A stretch of 64,000 nucleotides of DNA from Paraburkholderia monticola (GCF_001580545.1 NZ_LRBG01000035.1:310001-374000), one strand, 5' to 3'. Numbered from the stretch's first letter, positions 35,359 through 44,942 are shown. The notes: a model not told the origin generated them from the letters alone. Made by a program: numbers and translations.

Positions 35359-37587
35359 ATGTCCACACCGCCGAAGATCATCTACACCCTGACCGACGAA
35401 GCGCCCGCACTGGCGACGTACTCGCTGCTGCCGATCGTCAAGGCGTTCACCCGCTCGTCCGACGTGCTCGTCGAAACGCGTGACATCTCGCTCGCCGGCC
35501 GGATCATTGCCGCATTTCCGGACTACCTGAGCCCGGAACAGAAGGCTTCCGACGATCTGGCGGAGCTCGGTGGACTCACCACGCGCCCGGAAGCGAACAT
35601 CGTCAAGCTGCCGAACATCAGCGCTTCGGTGCCGCAACTGAAGGCCGCGATCGCCGAGCTGCGCGACCAGGGCTACAAGCTGCCGTCGTACCCGGACGTC
35701 GCGACGAATGACACCGAAAAGGACGTCAAGGCGCGCTACGACAAGATCAAGGGCAGCGCGGTGAACCCGGTGCTGCGTGAAGGCAACTCGGATCGCCGCG
35801 CGCCGCTGTCGGTGAAGAACTATGCGCGCAAGCATCCGCACAAGATGGGCGCATGGAGCGCGGACTCGAAGTCGCACGTGTCGCACATGAGCGCCGGCGA
35901 TTTCTACGGCAGCGAGAAGTCGGCGCTGGTCGCGCAAGCCGGTAGCGTGAAGATCGAACTGGCCGCCGCCGACGGCACGACCACGGTCCTGAAGGCGAAG
36001 ACGGCGGTGCAGGCGGGCGAGATCATCGACGCGTCGGTGCTGAGCAAGAACGCGCTGCGCAGCTTCATCGAAGCGCAGATCGCCGACGCGAAGGCGAACG
36101 GCCTGCTGTTCTCGGTGCACCTGAAGGCCACCATGATGAAGGTCTCGGACCCGATCATCTTCGGTCACGTGGTGTCGGTGTTCTACAAGGACGTGCTCGA
36201 GAAGCACGCTGAAGCGCTGGCCAAGGTCGGCTTCAACCCGAACAACGGCATCGGCGATCTGTACGCGCGCCTGAAGGATCTGCCGGCGGAAACCGCCGCG
36301 GCGATCGAAGCCGACATCAAGGCGCAGTACGAACAGCGTCCGCCGCTCGCGATGGTCAACTCGGACAAGGGCATCACGAGCCTGCACGTGCCGAGCGACG
36401 TGATCGTCGACGCCTCGATGCCGGCGATGATCCGCGAGTCGGGCAAGATGTGGGGCGCCGACGGCGCGCTGCACGACGCGAAGGCGGTGATTCCGGACCG
36501 TTGCTACGCGGGCGTCTACCAGGCGGTGATCGAGGACTGCAAGAAGCACGGCGCGTTCGATCCGGTCACGATGGGCACGGTGCCGAACGTCGGTCTGATG
36601 GCGCAAGCCGCCGAAGAATACGGTTCACACGACAAGACGTTCCAGATTGCGGCGAACGGCGTGGTGCGCGTGATCGACGAAGCCGGCGCGGTGCTGCTGG
36701 AGCAGCCGGTCGAGCAGGGCGACATCTTCCGTATGTGCCAGACCAAAGATGCGCCGATCCGCGACTGGGTCAAGCTCGCCGTGAACCGTGCCCGCGCGAC
36801 CGGCACGCCGGCCGTGTTCTGGCTCGACGCGGCGCGCGCGCACGATGCGCAGATCATCAAGAAGGTCGAGCAGTACCTGAAGGATCACGACACGAACGGC
36901 CTCGACATCCGCGTGATGACGCCGGTCGAAGCGGCGAAGTTCTCGGTCGAGCGCATCCGCGCGGGCCAGGACACGATCTCGGTCACCGGCAACGTGCTGC
37001 GCGACTACCTGACCGACCTGTTCCCGATCATGGAACTGGGCACCAGCGCGAAGATGCTGTCGATCGTTCCGCTGATGGCCGGTGGCGGCATGTTCGAAAC
37101 CGGCGCGGGCGGTTCGGCGCCGAAGCACGTGCAGCAGCTGGTCGAAGAAGGCTTCCTGCGCTGGGATTCGCTCGGTGAATTCCTCGCGCTGGCGGCGTCG
37201 CTCGAGCATCTGAGCACGGCGTACCACAACCCGAAGGCGCAGGTTCTGGCGAAAACGCTCGATCAGGCGACCGGCAAGTTCCTCGACAACGACAAGTCGC
37301 CGGCGCGCAAGGTCGGCGGCATCGACAATCGCGGCAGCCACTTCTACCTCGCGATGTACTGGGCCGAAGCACTGGCCGCGCAAACCGACGACGCGGCGCT
37401 GCAAGCGCAGTTCGCGGGCGTCGCCAAGGCGATGGCCGACAACGAGGCGAAGATCGTCGCGGAACTCGGCGCGGCGCAGGGCAAGCCGGTGGATATCGGC
37501 GGCTACTACCGTCCGAACGTCGAGCTGACCAGCAAGGCGATGCGCCCGAGCGCGACGCTGAACGCGATCGTCGATTCGGTGGCGTGA
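35359..37587 (+). CDS. icd: NADP-dependent isocitrate dehydrogenase, monomeric type
   Basis: 742 residues, the usual length of the monomeric 80-kDa class. It oxidatively decarboxylates isocitrate to 2-oxoglutarate with NADP+ in the TCA cycle. Recognisable blocks are IIYTLTDEAPALATYSLLPIV, the substrate region GNSDRRAPLSVKNYARKHPHKMG, HLKATMMKVSDPIIFGH, and the cofactor region GGIDNRGSHFYLAMYWAEALA near the C-terminus. It is a single gene closed by a strong hairpin. Confidence 0.97.
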   Translation: MSTPPKIIYTLTDEAPALATYSLLPIVKAFTRSSDVLVETRDISLAGRIIAAFPDYLSPEQKASDDLAELGGLTTRPEANIVKLPNISASVPQLKAAIAELRDQGYKLPSYPDVATNDTEKDVKARYDKIKGSAVNPVLREGNSDRRAPLSVKNYARKHPHKMGAWSADSKSHVSHMSAGDFYGSEKSALVAQAGSVKIELAAADGTTTVLKAKTAVQAGEIIDASVLSKNALRSFIEAQIADAKANGLLFSVHLKATMMKVSDPIIFGHVVSVFYKDVLEKHAEALAKVGFNPNNGIGDLYARLKDLPAETAAAIEADIKAQYEQRPPLAMVNSDKGITSLHVPSDVIVDASMPAMIRESGKMWGADGALHDAKAVIPDRCYAGVYQAVIEDCKKHGAFDPVTMGTVPNVGLMAQAAEEYGSHDKTFQIAANGVVRVIDEAGAVLLEQPVEQGDIFRMCQTKDAPIRDWVKLAVNRARATGTPAVFWLDAARAHDAQIIKKVEQYLKDHDTNGLDIRVMTPVEAAKFSVERIRAGQDTISVTGNVLRDYLTDLFPIMELGTSAKMLSIVPLMAGGGMFETGAGGSAPKHVQQLVEEGFLRWDSLGEFLALAASLEHLSTAYHNPKAQVLAKTLDQATGKFLDNDKSPARKVGGIDNRGSHFYLAMYWAEALAAQTDDAALQAQFAGVAKAMADNEAKIVAELGAAQGKPVDIGGYYRPNVELTSKAMRPSATLNAIVDSVA

Positions 37588-37683
37588 GGCCAGCACGTTT
37601 GCGATCGAAGCGGTGAGCGTTGCGACGAGTGCGGCGGCGGCCTTGAAAGCCACGCGGTAAACACGCAGCAGGACCGCAAATAT

Positions 37684-37717
37684 GACAATGGCGCCCTCGG
37701 GCGCCATTGTCGTTTCT
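37684..37717. terminator. Bidirectional hairpin terminator between icd and the 75-aa gene
   Basis: A perfect 13-bp stem (37684-37696 with 37699-37711) on a very tight turn, with GTTTCTG after it on the plus strand. It lies between convergent genes and probably ends both transcripts. Confidence 0.65.
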
Positions 37718-37754
37718 GCCGTCACCGTTACGTCGCCGTCGGTCATAGCCGTCC

Positions 37755-37982
37755 TTAAACGTGAACGATTTCCCAATCGGCGAGCTTCTCCGGAATCTCG
37801 AGCGTCGACGTGTCGAGCTCGGCCAGATGCTCGCAGCTCAGACCGCGCGCGAGGTCGTCGGCGGCCTGTTGCGGGCTCGAGAATTCTCCGAGCGTTTCGT
37901 TGCCGTAAGTGGCTTCCCAGCCGTCCTGACCCGGCAGAATGTAGAACGCTCCTTGCGTCGAACCAAAGCGAAAGCCTTTCAT
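37755..37982 (-). CDS. Small conserved hypothetical protein (75 aa)
   Basis: 75 residues from ATG 37982 after GGGAGACTAAAA. The sequence is acidic and compact (KGFRFGSTQGAFYILPG, then YGNETLGEFSSPQQAADDLARG and IPEKLADWEIVHV), with no signal peptide or metal motif. It looks like a small globular cytosolic domain. The family is not recognised. Confidence 0.78.
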   Translation of the reverse strand: MKGFRFGSTQGAFYILPGQDGWEATYGNETLGEFSSPQQAADDLARGLSCEHLAELDTSTLEIPEKLADWEIVHV

Positions 37983-38342
37983 TTTTAGTCTCCCAGTTGC
38001 CAATCAAAAACCGCGGTTCGTGACGGCTTCTTCGCAATCTGTGGGATTTGGGTGGCCCGTGTCGTGGGGCCCCTCGAATCCGACTGCGTGAAGCGCGTGC
38101 TCTTGTAAAAGAGTCTACGTCAGCGAATCCGCGTGCAAGCGGGCGTCAAACGGTTCTTTATCTTAAAAATATCTCCGTAAAAACAAAGGATTGCACGTTT
38201 CATTTCGCGATGTGCAACGCCGCCGGACATCGTGAAACGGCGGGTTTGTGCCACGCACCATGATTTTTTACGAGACGCGGCATCGTTTCGTATCGTGAAA
38301 ATTAGGGGCCGCGCGCGAGGCGCGAAACGATGCTGTGCGGCC
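37983..38342. other. Intergenic region with TTTCGTG/CATCG repeats
   Basis: 360 bases with no gene. It contains several variants of a CATCG-(T/C)GAAAC element on both strands, including a perfect 11-bp inverted repeat (38280-38290 with 38323-38333) just past the LysR stop that could fold as a loose terminator, plus an AT-rich run near 38158-38190. Confidence 0.35.
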
Positions 38343-39239
38343 CTATGCCGCGTCGAGCCGTTCGATCAGCATCGCGACGAAAGTCTCGGTGACGGGCGGC
38401 AGCGTCCTGCCGCGCTTTCTGATTAGCGCGATGGGCCGCGTGAAGGCCGCTTCGTCGATCGGCCGCGCAACCAGCTCGGGTTCCGCGCGCACCTCGCGCG
38501 CCGACGCCGGCAGGATCGTGATGCCGAGCCCGGCGCGCGCCATCGCGACCGCGCTCATCATGTAGGTCGGCTCGCAGGCGATGCGCGGCACGCATTGGGC
38601 GTCGGCGAAGGCGCTATCGACGACCGCGCGCACGCTCGTGCCTTGCGCGGTCAGCACGAGCGGTTCGTTCGCCAGATCGGCGAGCGTGACGGGCCGGCGC
38701 CGCCGCGCGAGTGCGTGCTGCTTCGGCAACACCGCGACGAGCCGGTCGATGCCCGCATGCAGCACCTCGAGCCCGCCGTCGTTCAGCTCGCCGCCCGTCA
38801 GCCCGATATCGGCTTCCTCATTGCGCACCAGCGTGTTGACCATGCTGGCGACGGCGTCGCGCACCTCGAAGCCGACGCGCGGCACGGCTTTTCTCAGCGC
38901 CTGCACGAGTTCGGGCAGCACACTGGCCGCGAACGTCGGCAGACACGCGATGCGCACCGTGCCGCTCGCGCCTTCGCCGAGCGCGCGCGCATCGAGCAGC
39001 ACGTGCTCCATGTCGTTGAGCGATTTCTGCAGCACGGGCAGCAATTCGCGGCCGGTCGGCGTCAGCGCGACGTTGCGGCTGTTGCGGTCGAACAGGCGCA
39101 GGCCGACCGTTTCCTCGAGCCGGCGAATCTGCACCGTCAACGCCGGTTGCGATAGATGCAGCTTCGCGGCCGCGCGCGTGAAGCTGCCCGTTTGCGCGAC
39201 CGCGATAAACGCGCGGATATCCCGTAGATTCAGATCCAT
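38343..39239 (-). CDS. LysR-family transcriptional regulator
   Basis: 298 residues: an N-terminal winged helix (LRDIRAFIAVAQTGSFTRAAAKLHLSQPALTVQIRRLEETVGLRLFDRNSR), a linker helix, and a two-lobed effector domain (GTVRIACLPTFAASVLPELV, ADIGLTGGE, GLGITILPASAREV). It is divergent from the CitMHS transporter gene with only 98 bp between the starts, so it very likely controls that operon in response to its substrate. Confidence 0.94.
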   Translation of the reverse strand: MDLNLRDIRAFIAVAQTGSFTRAAAKLHLSQPALTVQIRRLEETVGLRLFDRNSRNVALTPTGRELLPVLQKSLNDMEHVLLDARALGEGASGTVRIACLPTFAASVLPELVQALRKAVPRVGFEVRDAVASMVNTLVRNEEADIGLTGGELNDGGLEVLHAGIDRLVAVLPKQHALARRRRPVTLADLANEPLVLTAQGTSVRAVVDSAFADAQCVPRIACEPTYMMSAVAMARAGLGITILPASAREVRAEPELVARPIDEAAFTRPIALIRKRGRTLPPVTETFVAMLIERLDAA

Positions 39240-39337
39240 GATGGTTTGTGATTGCTGCAATCAATTCATTTCAATTGTTTTATTGCTGCTCCGAACTTAC
39301 GCTCGATCACACTAGAAAACAACCTGGAGACAAGCTC

Positions 39338-40642
39338 ATGCTGCCATTGCTGGGGCTGGCTACCATCGTCGTGCTGCTCGGCGCGATCCTGTCGAAACGC
39401 ATGTCACCGCTCGTCGCGCTGATCATCGTGCCGCTCGCGGCGTCGCTGATTGGCGGCTTCGGCTTGCAGACGAGCAAGTTCGTCGTCGACGGACTGAAGA
39501 GCCTCGCGCCCGTCGTCTGCATGTTCGTGTTCGCGATCCTGTACTTCGGCACGATCACCGACGCCGGCACGCTCGACCCGATCATCGAGCGCATCCTCCG
39601 CGCGGTCGGCACGCGACCCACGCGTATCGTGATGGGCACCACGCTGCTCGCGCTGCTGATCCACCTCGACGGTTCCGGCGCTGTCTGCTTCCTCGTCACG
39701 ATTCCCGCGATGCTGCCGCTCTACGACCGCCTGAAGATGGACCGGCGCGTGCTCGCCGCGGCGGTCTCGATGGCGGCCGGCATCAACTTCCTGCCGTGGA
39801 CGGGACCGATGATTCGCGCGTCGGCGTCTCTGCATCTGCCGATCTCGGCGCTGTTCAATCCGCTGATTCCCGTGCAGGCGATCGGTCTCGTGTTTGTGTT
39901 CTCGATGGCGTACTGGCTCGGGCGGCGCGAGGAAAAGCGCCTCGGCCTCACCGCCGCGAGCGGCGCCGTGCCGATGCCCCAACGCGAGCTGACGCCGGAA
40001 GAACAGGCGCTGCGCCGCCCGCAAAACTTCTGGTTCAACATCGTGTTGACGCTGATCGTGCTCGGCACGATGGTCGTGATGGGCGAGAAGATTCCGCCGG
40101 CCATCATGTTCATGGTGGGCTTGTGCATCGCGTTGATGGTCAACTATCCGAACGTCGACATGCAGCGCAAACGCATCGACGCGCATGCGCGCGCCGCGCT
40201 GATGATGGCCGGCATCCTGCTCGCGGCCGGCGTGTTCACGGGCGTCATGCAGGGCAGCGGCATGCTGAAAGCGATGGCGCAGGCGGCGGTCGGCTTCGTG
40301 CCGCCGGCGATGGCGAACCATATTCCGATCGTGCTCGGCCTGCTGTCGATGCCGCTCAGCATGCTGTTCGATCCCGACTCGTTTTATTTCGGTGTACTGC
40401 CGGTGATCGCCGAAGTCGCCGGTCAGCTCGGCGTGCCCGCGGTGCACGTCGGCCAGGCCGCGTTGCTTGGACAGATGACGACCGGCTTTCCGGTCAGCCC
40501 GCTCACGCCCGCGACGTTCCTCGTGGTCGGCCTGTGCGGTATCGATCTGGCCGATCATCAAAGATTCACGTTTCCCTTGTTGTTCGGCGCGTCGGTCGTG
40601 ATGACGATCGCGTGCGTCGTGCTCGGGATCTTTCCACTGTGA
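39338..40642 (+). CDS. CitMHS-family transporter (metal-citrate or related acid uptake)
   Basis: 434 residues with about 11-12 membrane helices. Typical family features are the N-terminal LGLATIVVLLGAILSKRMSPLVALIIVPLAASLIGGF, FAILYFGTITDAGTLDPIIERIL, LIHLDGSGAVCFLVTIPAMLPLYDRL and FDPDSFYFGVLPVI. The family co-transports divalent-metal citrate and proton, but members next to AtuA-like genes may move other carboxylates. CTGGAGACAAGCTC precedes the ATG. It is the first gene of a three-gene operon. Confidence 0.92.
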   Translation: MLPLLGLATIVVLLGAILSKRMSPLVALIIVPLAASLIGGFGLQTSKFVVDGLKSLAPVVCMFVFAILYFGTITDAGTLDPIIERILRAVGTRPTRIVMGTTLLALLIHLDGSGAVCFLVTIPAMLPLYDRLKMDRRVLAAAVSMAAGINFLPWTGPMIRASASLHLPISALFNPLIPVQAIGLVFVFSMAYWLGRREEKRLGLTAASGAVPMPQRELTPEEQALRRPQNFWFNIVLTLIVLGTMVVMGEKIPPAIMFMVGLCIALMVNYPNVDMQRKRIDAHARAALMMAGILLAAGVFTGVMQGSGMLKAMAQAAVGFVPPAMANHIPIVLGLLSMPLSMLFDPDSFYFGVLPVIAEVAGQLGVPAVHVGQAALLGQMTTGFPVSPLTPATFLVVGLCGIDLADHQRFTFPLLFGASVVMTIACVVLGIFPL

Positions 40643-40665
40643 GCCTCACTGAACGGACGGAAGCA

Positions 40666-42024
40666 ATGACAGCCACTGAACCTCGACGCGTCGTGCGCAT
40701 TGGCGCGGGCGCGGGCTATTCGGGCGACCGCATCGAACCCGCGCTCGAACTCGCCGAGCACGGCCAACTCGACTATCTCGTGTTCGAATGCCTCGCCGAA
40801 CGCACGATCGCGATCGCGCAGCAGGCGCGCAGCAAGGACCCGGAGCTCGGCTACGACCCGCTGCTCGAAGCCCGTATGCGCGCGGTGCTGCCCGTCGCGG
40901 CGCGCAACGGCGTGCGCATCGTGTCGAACATGGGCGCGGCGAATCCGCTCGCGGCGGCGCGCAGGACCGCGCAGATCGCGCGCGAGCTGGGTCTCGGCGG
41001 GATCAGGATTGCCGCCGTCACCGGCGACGATGTGCTCGACGTCGTGCGTGCGGGCGACTTTCATTTCGTCGAGTCGGGCGAGGCCGTGGCCGCTTGCCAG
41101 GACCGGCTGATTTCGGCGAATGCGTATCTGGGCGCGAGCGGCATCGTCGAGGCGCTCGCGGCCGGCGCGCAGATCGTGCTGACCGGGCGGGTCGCCGATC
41201 CGTCGCTGTTCGTCGCGCCGCTGATCCATGAGTTCGGCTGGCGCATGGACGACTGGCCGATGCTCGGTCAGGCGACGGTGATCGGCCATCTGCTCGAATG
41301 CGCGGGGCAGATCACCGGCGGCTATTTCGCGGACCCTGGATTCAAGGACGTGCCGAATCTCGCGCGACTCGGCTTTCCGATCGCCGAAGTGGCGCGGGAT
41401 GGTTCCGTGGTGATCACGAAGCTCGCGCAAAGCGGCGGGCTCGTGACGGAGGCGACCTGCAAGGAGCAATTGCTGTACGAGATCCACGATCCGTGTCGTT
41501 ATCTGCAGCCCGACGTGGTGGCCGATTTTTCGCAGGTGCGCATCGCGCAGGAGGCGCCGGATCGCGTGCGCGTCACCGGCGGTAGCGGCACCGAGCGTAC
41601 CGGGACGCTGAAAGTGTCGGTGGCGTATTTCGACGGCTATATCGGCGAAGGGCAGATTTCCTACGGCGGACCCGGCGCGCTCGCGCGGGCACGGCTCGCA
41701 CTCGAGATCGTGCGCGAACGGCTCGCGCTGACCGGTGTACAGACGCGCGAGCTGCGCTTCGATCTGATCGGGGTGAACGCGCTCTATGGCGACACGCTGG
41801 CGGGCGGTCATGGCGAGCCGTACGAAGTGCGCGCGCGCGTGGCGGGGCGCACGGCATCGTTCGCGGAGGCGGTGCGCCTCGGCAATGAGGTCGAGACGCT
41901 GTATACGAACGGTCCCGCGGGCGGGGGCGGTGTGACGAAATCGGCGCGCGAGGTGGTCGCGGTGCAATCGGTGCTGCTGCCGCGCGAGCATGCGGCGCCG
42001 GCTTTCTCGCTGGTGGAGGTGTGA
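40666..42024 (+). CDS. AtuA-family acyclic terpene utilisation-like protein (DUF1446)
   Basis: 452 residues. Family blocks are RIGAGAGYSGDRIEPALELAEHGQLDYLVFECLAERTIA, NMGAANPLAAA, LTGRVADPSLF, ECAGQITGGYFADPG and GVNALYGDTLAGGHGEPYEVR. AtuA is needed for citronellol/geraniol catabolism in Pseudomonas but has no firm reaction. Here it follows an organic-acid transporter, suggesting turnover of a branched or tricarboxylic acid. A GTG at 40639 overlapping the transporter stop (GTGA) is an alternative coupled start. Confidence 0.88.
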   Translation: MTATEPRRVVRIGAGAGYSGDRIEPALELAEHGQLDYLVFECLAERTIAIAQQARSKDPELGYDPLLEARMRAVLPVAARNGVRIVSNMGAANPLAAARRTAQIARELGLGGIRIAAVTGDDVLDVVRAGDFHFVESGEAVAACQDRLISANAYLGASGIVEALAAGAQIVLTGRVADPSLFVAPLIHEFGWRMDDWPMLGQATVIGHLLECAGQITGGYFADPGFKDVPNLARLGFPIAEVARDGSVVITKLAQSGGLVTEATCKEQLLYEIHDPCRYLQPDVVADFSQVRIAQEAPDRVRVTGGSGTERTGTLKVSVAYFDGYIGEGQISYGGPGALARARLALEIVRERLALTGVQTRELRFDLIGVNALYGDTLAGGHGEPYEVRARVAGRTASFAEAVRLGNEVETLYTNGPAGGGGVTKSAREVVAVQSVLLPREHAAPAFSLVEV

Positions 42025-42025
42025 G

Positions 42026-42331
42026 ATGAAACTACGTGAACTGGCCCATTCGCGCACCGGCGACAAGGGCAATACGCTCAATATCTCGGTGATCTGTCAT
42101 GACGCCCGGCACTACGAGCAGCTGCGCGCTGTGCTGACGCCCGAGCGCGTCAAGGCGCATCTGCGCGATGTGGTGCGTGGCGACGTGGTGCGTCATGAGT
42201 TGCCGGGCCTCGCCGCGTTCAACTTCGTGCTCGGCGATGCGCTCGGCGGCGGTGTCACGCGTTCGCTCGCGCTCGATGCGCACGGCAAATCGCTGAGCTC
42301 GGCGTTGATGGATCTCGACCTGGATGAGTGA
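42026..42331 (+). CDS. AtuA-associated small protein
   Basis: 101 residues (MKLRELAHSRTGDKGNTLNISVI...LPGLAAFNFVLGDALGGGVTRSLALDAHGK). This is the small C-terminal-type domain that follows DUF1446 and is fused to it in many relatives. The start codon is one base after the AtuA stop, so the two are translated together and probably form one complex. The split rather than fused arrangement is the only notable point. Confidence 0.88.
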   Translation: MKLRELAHSRTGDKGNTLNISVICHDARHYEQLRAVLTPERVKAHLRDVVRGDVVRHELPGLAAFNFVLGDALGGGVTRSLALDAHGKSLSSALMDLDLDE

Positions 42332-42405
42332 GCGGGTGCTCCGGGCGGCGGGTCGGGTCGTATTGTGTGTCGATTTGCGAGGCGCTCGCGCAGCCCCGCC
42401 TTCGG

Positions 42406-43116
42406 TCACACCCCAGCCTTCGTCAACTCGTGCGCGCGGCGCAGGCGCTCGCGGCTGTTGCTCAGATGCATGCGCATCGCGGCGCGCGCGTCGTCGGCGT
42501 CCTGACGCTCGATTGCGCGATAGATCAACAGATGTTCGCCGAGCACACTGCGCAACACCTCGATATGATCGAGCTCCGCGATCTCGGCCGAACCGAGCCG
42601 CGTGCGCGGGCTGACCGAGCGGCCGAGCTGGCTCAGCACGTCGAAGAAATAACGGTTGCCGCTCGCTCGCGCGATCTGCAGATGGAACTCGATGTCGTGC
42701 GCGAGCGTGTCCGTGCTGCCGCGCTCCAGTTCCGATTCGAAGCGATCGAGCGCGATGCGGATCTGCTTCAGATTCTGCTCGGTGCGCCGCGATGCCGCGA
42801 GCGCGGCCGCCGCTGCTTCGACGTCGATCCGGAACTCGATGATCGCCATCACGTCGAGCATGCTCGTGAGGTCGGCGGCGGGCAACTGCATCGGCTTCTC
42901 GGCGGCGGGCGCGAGCACGAACGTGCCGATGCCGTGGCGCGTCTCGACGATTTTGGCCGCCTGCAGACGTGAAATCGCCTCGCGAACCACGGAGCGGCTC
43001 ACGGACAACTGCTTCATCATCGCGACTTCGGTGGGGATGCGGTCGCCTGGCCTCAACGCGCCGCGGCGAATTTCATCGGAGAGGGTGGCCACCACCTTTT
43101 CAGTTAGGCTGCTCAT
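42406..43116 (-). CDS. FadR-subfamily GntR transcriptional regulator
   Basis: 236 residues: an N-terminal GntR winged helix (LSDEIRRGALRPGDRIPTEVAMMKQLSVSRSVVREAISRLQAAKIVETRHGIGTFV) and an all-helical FCD effector domain with metal-ligand candidates (EFRIDVEAAAAALAA, DIEFHLQIARASGN, EHLLIYRAI). Repressors of this type sense sugar acids such as glucarate. It is divergent from gudP, whose predicted promoter carries a TNGTNNNACNA operator. Confidence 0.94.
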   Translation of the reverse strand: MSSLTEKVVATLSDEIRRGALRPGDRIPTEVAMMKQLSVSRSVVREAISRLQAAKIVETRHGIGTFVLAPAAEKPMQLPAADLTSMLDVMAIIEFRIDVEAAAAALAASRRTEQNLKQIRIALDRFESELERGSTDTLAHDIEFHLQIARASGNRYFFDVLSQLGRSVSPRTRLGSAEIAELDHIEVLRSVLGEHLLIYRAIERQDADDARAAMRMHLSNSRERLRRAHELTKAGV

Positions 43117-43481
43117 TTTTGTGGCTGGTTGACTGATCCTGCAAAGTATCGCACAGGACTTTACTTGATTCTGCTGCCTCTGGCGGCATCGGCGGGGGCT
43201 ATTTTTACCGTGCAGGCGAGAGTTTGCATGGGGGTGAGACGCAGGATTGCGCATGTGCGCCAGCCGCAACCGGCGGTGGGTGCAATTAGAGACATCAGAC
43301 GTCTTAGTTCGAATAAGGTCTCAAGTCGTGCAAGAAGGCAGCGAAGTCCCGGTGTGTCCTTGATTTAAAGGGATTTTGCCCGCTGATTCAGGGTAAACAC
43401 CCAATTGGATTTGGTGGAAACAACGCGGTAGACTGTCGTCAGACAACATATCAGGTAACGTGGCCGACAAGGAGACCCGTC
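43117..43481. other. Divergent control region, gntR-type gene / gudP
   Basis: 365 bases. It contains the gudP promoter and FadR-type operator (43405-43446) and a near-palindrome TCAGACGTCTTA at 43296-43307. The CATCAGACGTC block that includes it recurs upstream of the GH3 gene. I see no gene here. Confidence 0.45.
43405..43446 (+). promoter_or_regulatory. gudP promoter with FadR-type operator
   Basis: TTGGAT (43405-43410), 18 bp, and TAGACT (43429-43434) form the promoter. TCGTCAGACAA (43436-43446), immediately after the -10, fits the FadR-family consensus TNGTNNNACNA on both strands, so it would block the transcription start when bound. Confidence 0.6.
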
Positions 43482-44813
43482 TTGACATCCGTTCTGACCA
43501 GCGCGCTCGACCCGCTTGAATCGGCGGTGGCGAAAGTGAAGCGCAACGTGCTGCCGCTTTTCCTGATCATGTTCATCGCGAACTATATCGACCGGGTGAA
43601 CATCGGCTTCGTCAACGCGCACATGAAGACCGATCTCGGCATCGGCGCGGCCGCGTACGGGCTCGGTAGCGGTCTGTTCTTCATCGGCTATGCGCTGTTC
43701 GAAGTGCCGTCGAACGTGCTGATGCAGAAGTTCGGCGCGCGCGCGTGGCTCACTCGCATCATGGGCACGTGGGGCCTGGTGGCGGGCGCGATGGCGTTCG
43801 TCTGGAACGACACCTCGTTCTACGTGCTGCGTTTCCTGCTCGGCGTCGCCGAGGCGGGCTTCTTTCCCGGCGTCGTCTTTTACTTCACGCAGTGGCTGCC
43901 GCAAAAGGAACGCGGCAAGGCGGTGGCGATCTTTCTGTCCGGCTCGGCGCTCGCGTCGGTGCTCTCCGGTCCGATCACCGGCTCGCTGCTGTCGATTCGC
44001 GGCCTCGGCCTGCAAGGCTGGCAGTGGATGTTCCTGATCGAAGGCGCGTTTTCGATCGTGCTGTGCGTCGTGAGCTGGCTGATGCTGAAATCGCACATCC
44101 GCGACGCGCACTGGCTGACCGCCGAAGAACAGCGCGTGCTCGAACACTCGATCGCGGCCGAACAGGCCGAGCGCGAAGCGCACGGCGGCGCGCATCTGCC
44201 GACGATGAAGCTGCTGAAGGACCCGCAGATCGCGCTGTTCTGCTTCCTGTACTTCGCGATCCAGCTGACGATCTACGCGGCCACGTTCTGGCTGCCCACC
44301 ATCATCCGCAAGATGGGCGGGCTGTCGGACTTCGAGGTCGGCATGTTCAACGCGATTCCGTGGCTGATCTCGATGGTGGCGATGTACGGCTTCGCGGTCG
44401 TGTCGGCGAAATGGCGTCATCAGCAGGGCTGGCTCGCGGTCGCGCTCGTCATTGCGGCGGTTGGCCTGTTCGCGTCGACGTCGGGCAACCCGGTGTTCTC
44501 GTTCGTCGCGATCTGTTTCTCGGCGATCGGCTTCAAGGCCGCGTCGTCGCTGTTCTGGCCGATTCCGCAGGGCTACCTCGATGCGCGTGTCGCGGCTGGC
44601 GTGCTCGCGCTGATCAACTCGCTCGGCAACCTCGGCGGCTTCTTCGCGCCGGCCACCTTCGGTTATCTGCAGCAGCACACGGGCTCGATTACGGGCGGGT
44701 TGTACGGTCTCGGCGTCGCGTCCCTGCTCGCGGCGGCGGCCGGCTTCCTGACGCGCAACAAGCCGGGTAATCGCGAGCCGTTGTCCGAGTCGTTGCACGG
44801 CAACGCGCATTGA
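43482..44813 (+). CDS. gudP: MFS glucarate/galactarate transporter
   Basis: 443 residues with 12 membrane helices of the anion:cation symporter family (VLPLFLIMFIANYIDRVNIGFVNAHM, GSGLFFIGYALFEVPSNVLMQKFGARAWLTRIMGTWG, FLLGVAEAGFFPGVVFYFTQWLP). It starts at a TTG (43482) seven bases after AAGGAG. Gene order with glucarate dehydratase supports glucarate/galactarate uptake. GudP is the best name; exact specificity is inference. Confidence 0.88.
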   Translation: MTSVLTSALDPLESAVAKVKRNVLPLFLIMFIANYIDRVNIGFVNAHMKTDLGIGAAAYGLGSGLFFIGYALFEVPSNVLMQKFGARAWLTRIMGTWGLVAGAMAFVWNDTSFYVLRFLLGVAEAGFFPGVVFYFTQWLPQKERGKAVAIFLSGSALASVLSGPITGSLLSIRGLGLQGWQWMFLIEGAFSIVLCVVSWLMLKSHIRDAHWLTAEEQRVLEHSIAAEQAEREAHGGAHLPTMKLLKDPQIALFCFLYFAIQLTIYAATFWLPTIIRKMGGLSDFEVGMFNAIPWLISMVAMYGFAVVSAKWRHQQGWLAVALVIAAVGLFASTSGNPVFSFVAICFSAIGFKAASSLFWPIPQGYLDARVAAGVLALINSLGNLGGFFAPATFGYLQQHTGSITGGLYGLGVASLLAAAAGFLTRNKPGNREPLSESLHGNAH

Positions 44814-44942
44814 CTACACTGACGTCTCGCAGGCGGCCATCAATTTTTCTGGCTTCGAGTTTTCATCCGGTCCGATCGAACGCGCACGCAGCGCGCGGCG
44901 GCTTCCGCCGGCCGGCTTACTTCACACACAGGTGCTTTTCCC

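Noticed and set aside
38280..38333. 11-bp inverted repeat after the LysR stop as a definite terminator
   Set aside because: The loop is 32 nt and no U tract follows on either strand, so it is only mentioned within the spacer description.
39796..40665. Upstream extension of the AtuA frame across the CitMHS gene
   Set aside because: The extension is an Arg/Asp-rich shadow of the transporter; AtuA homology begins at about 40666.
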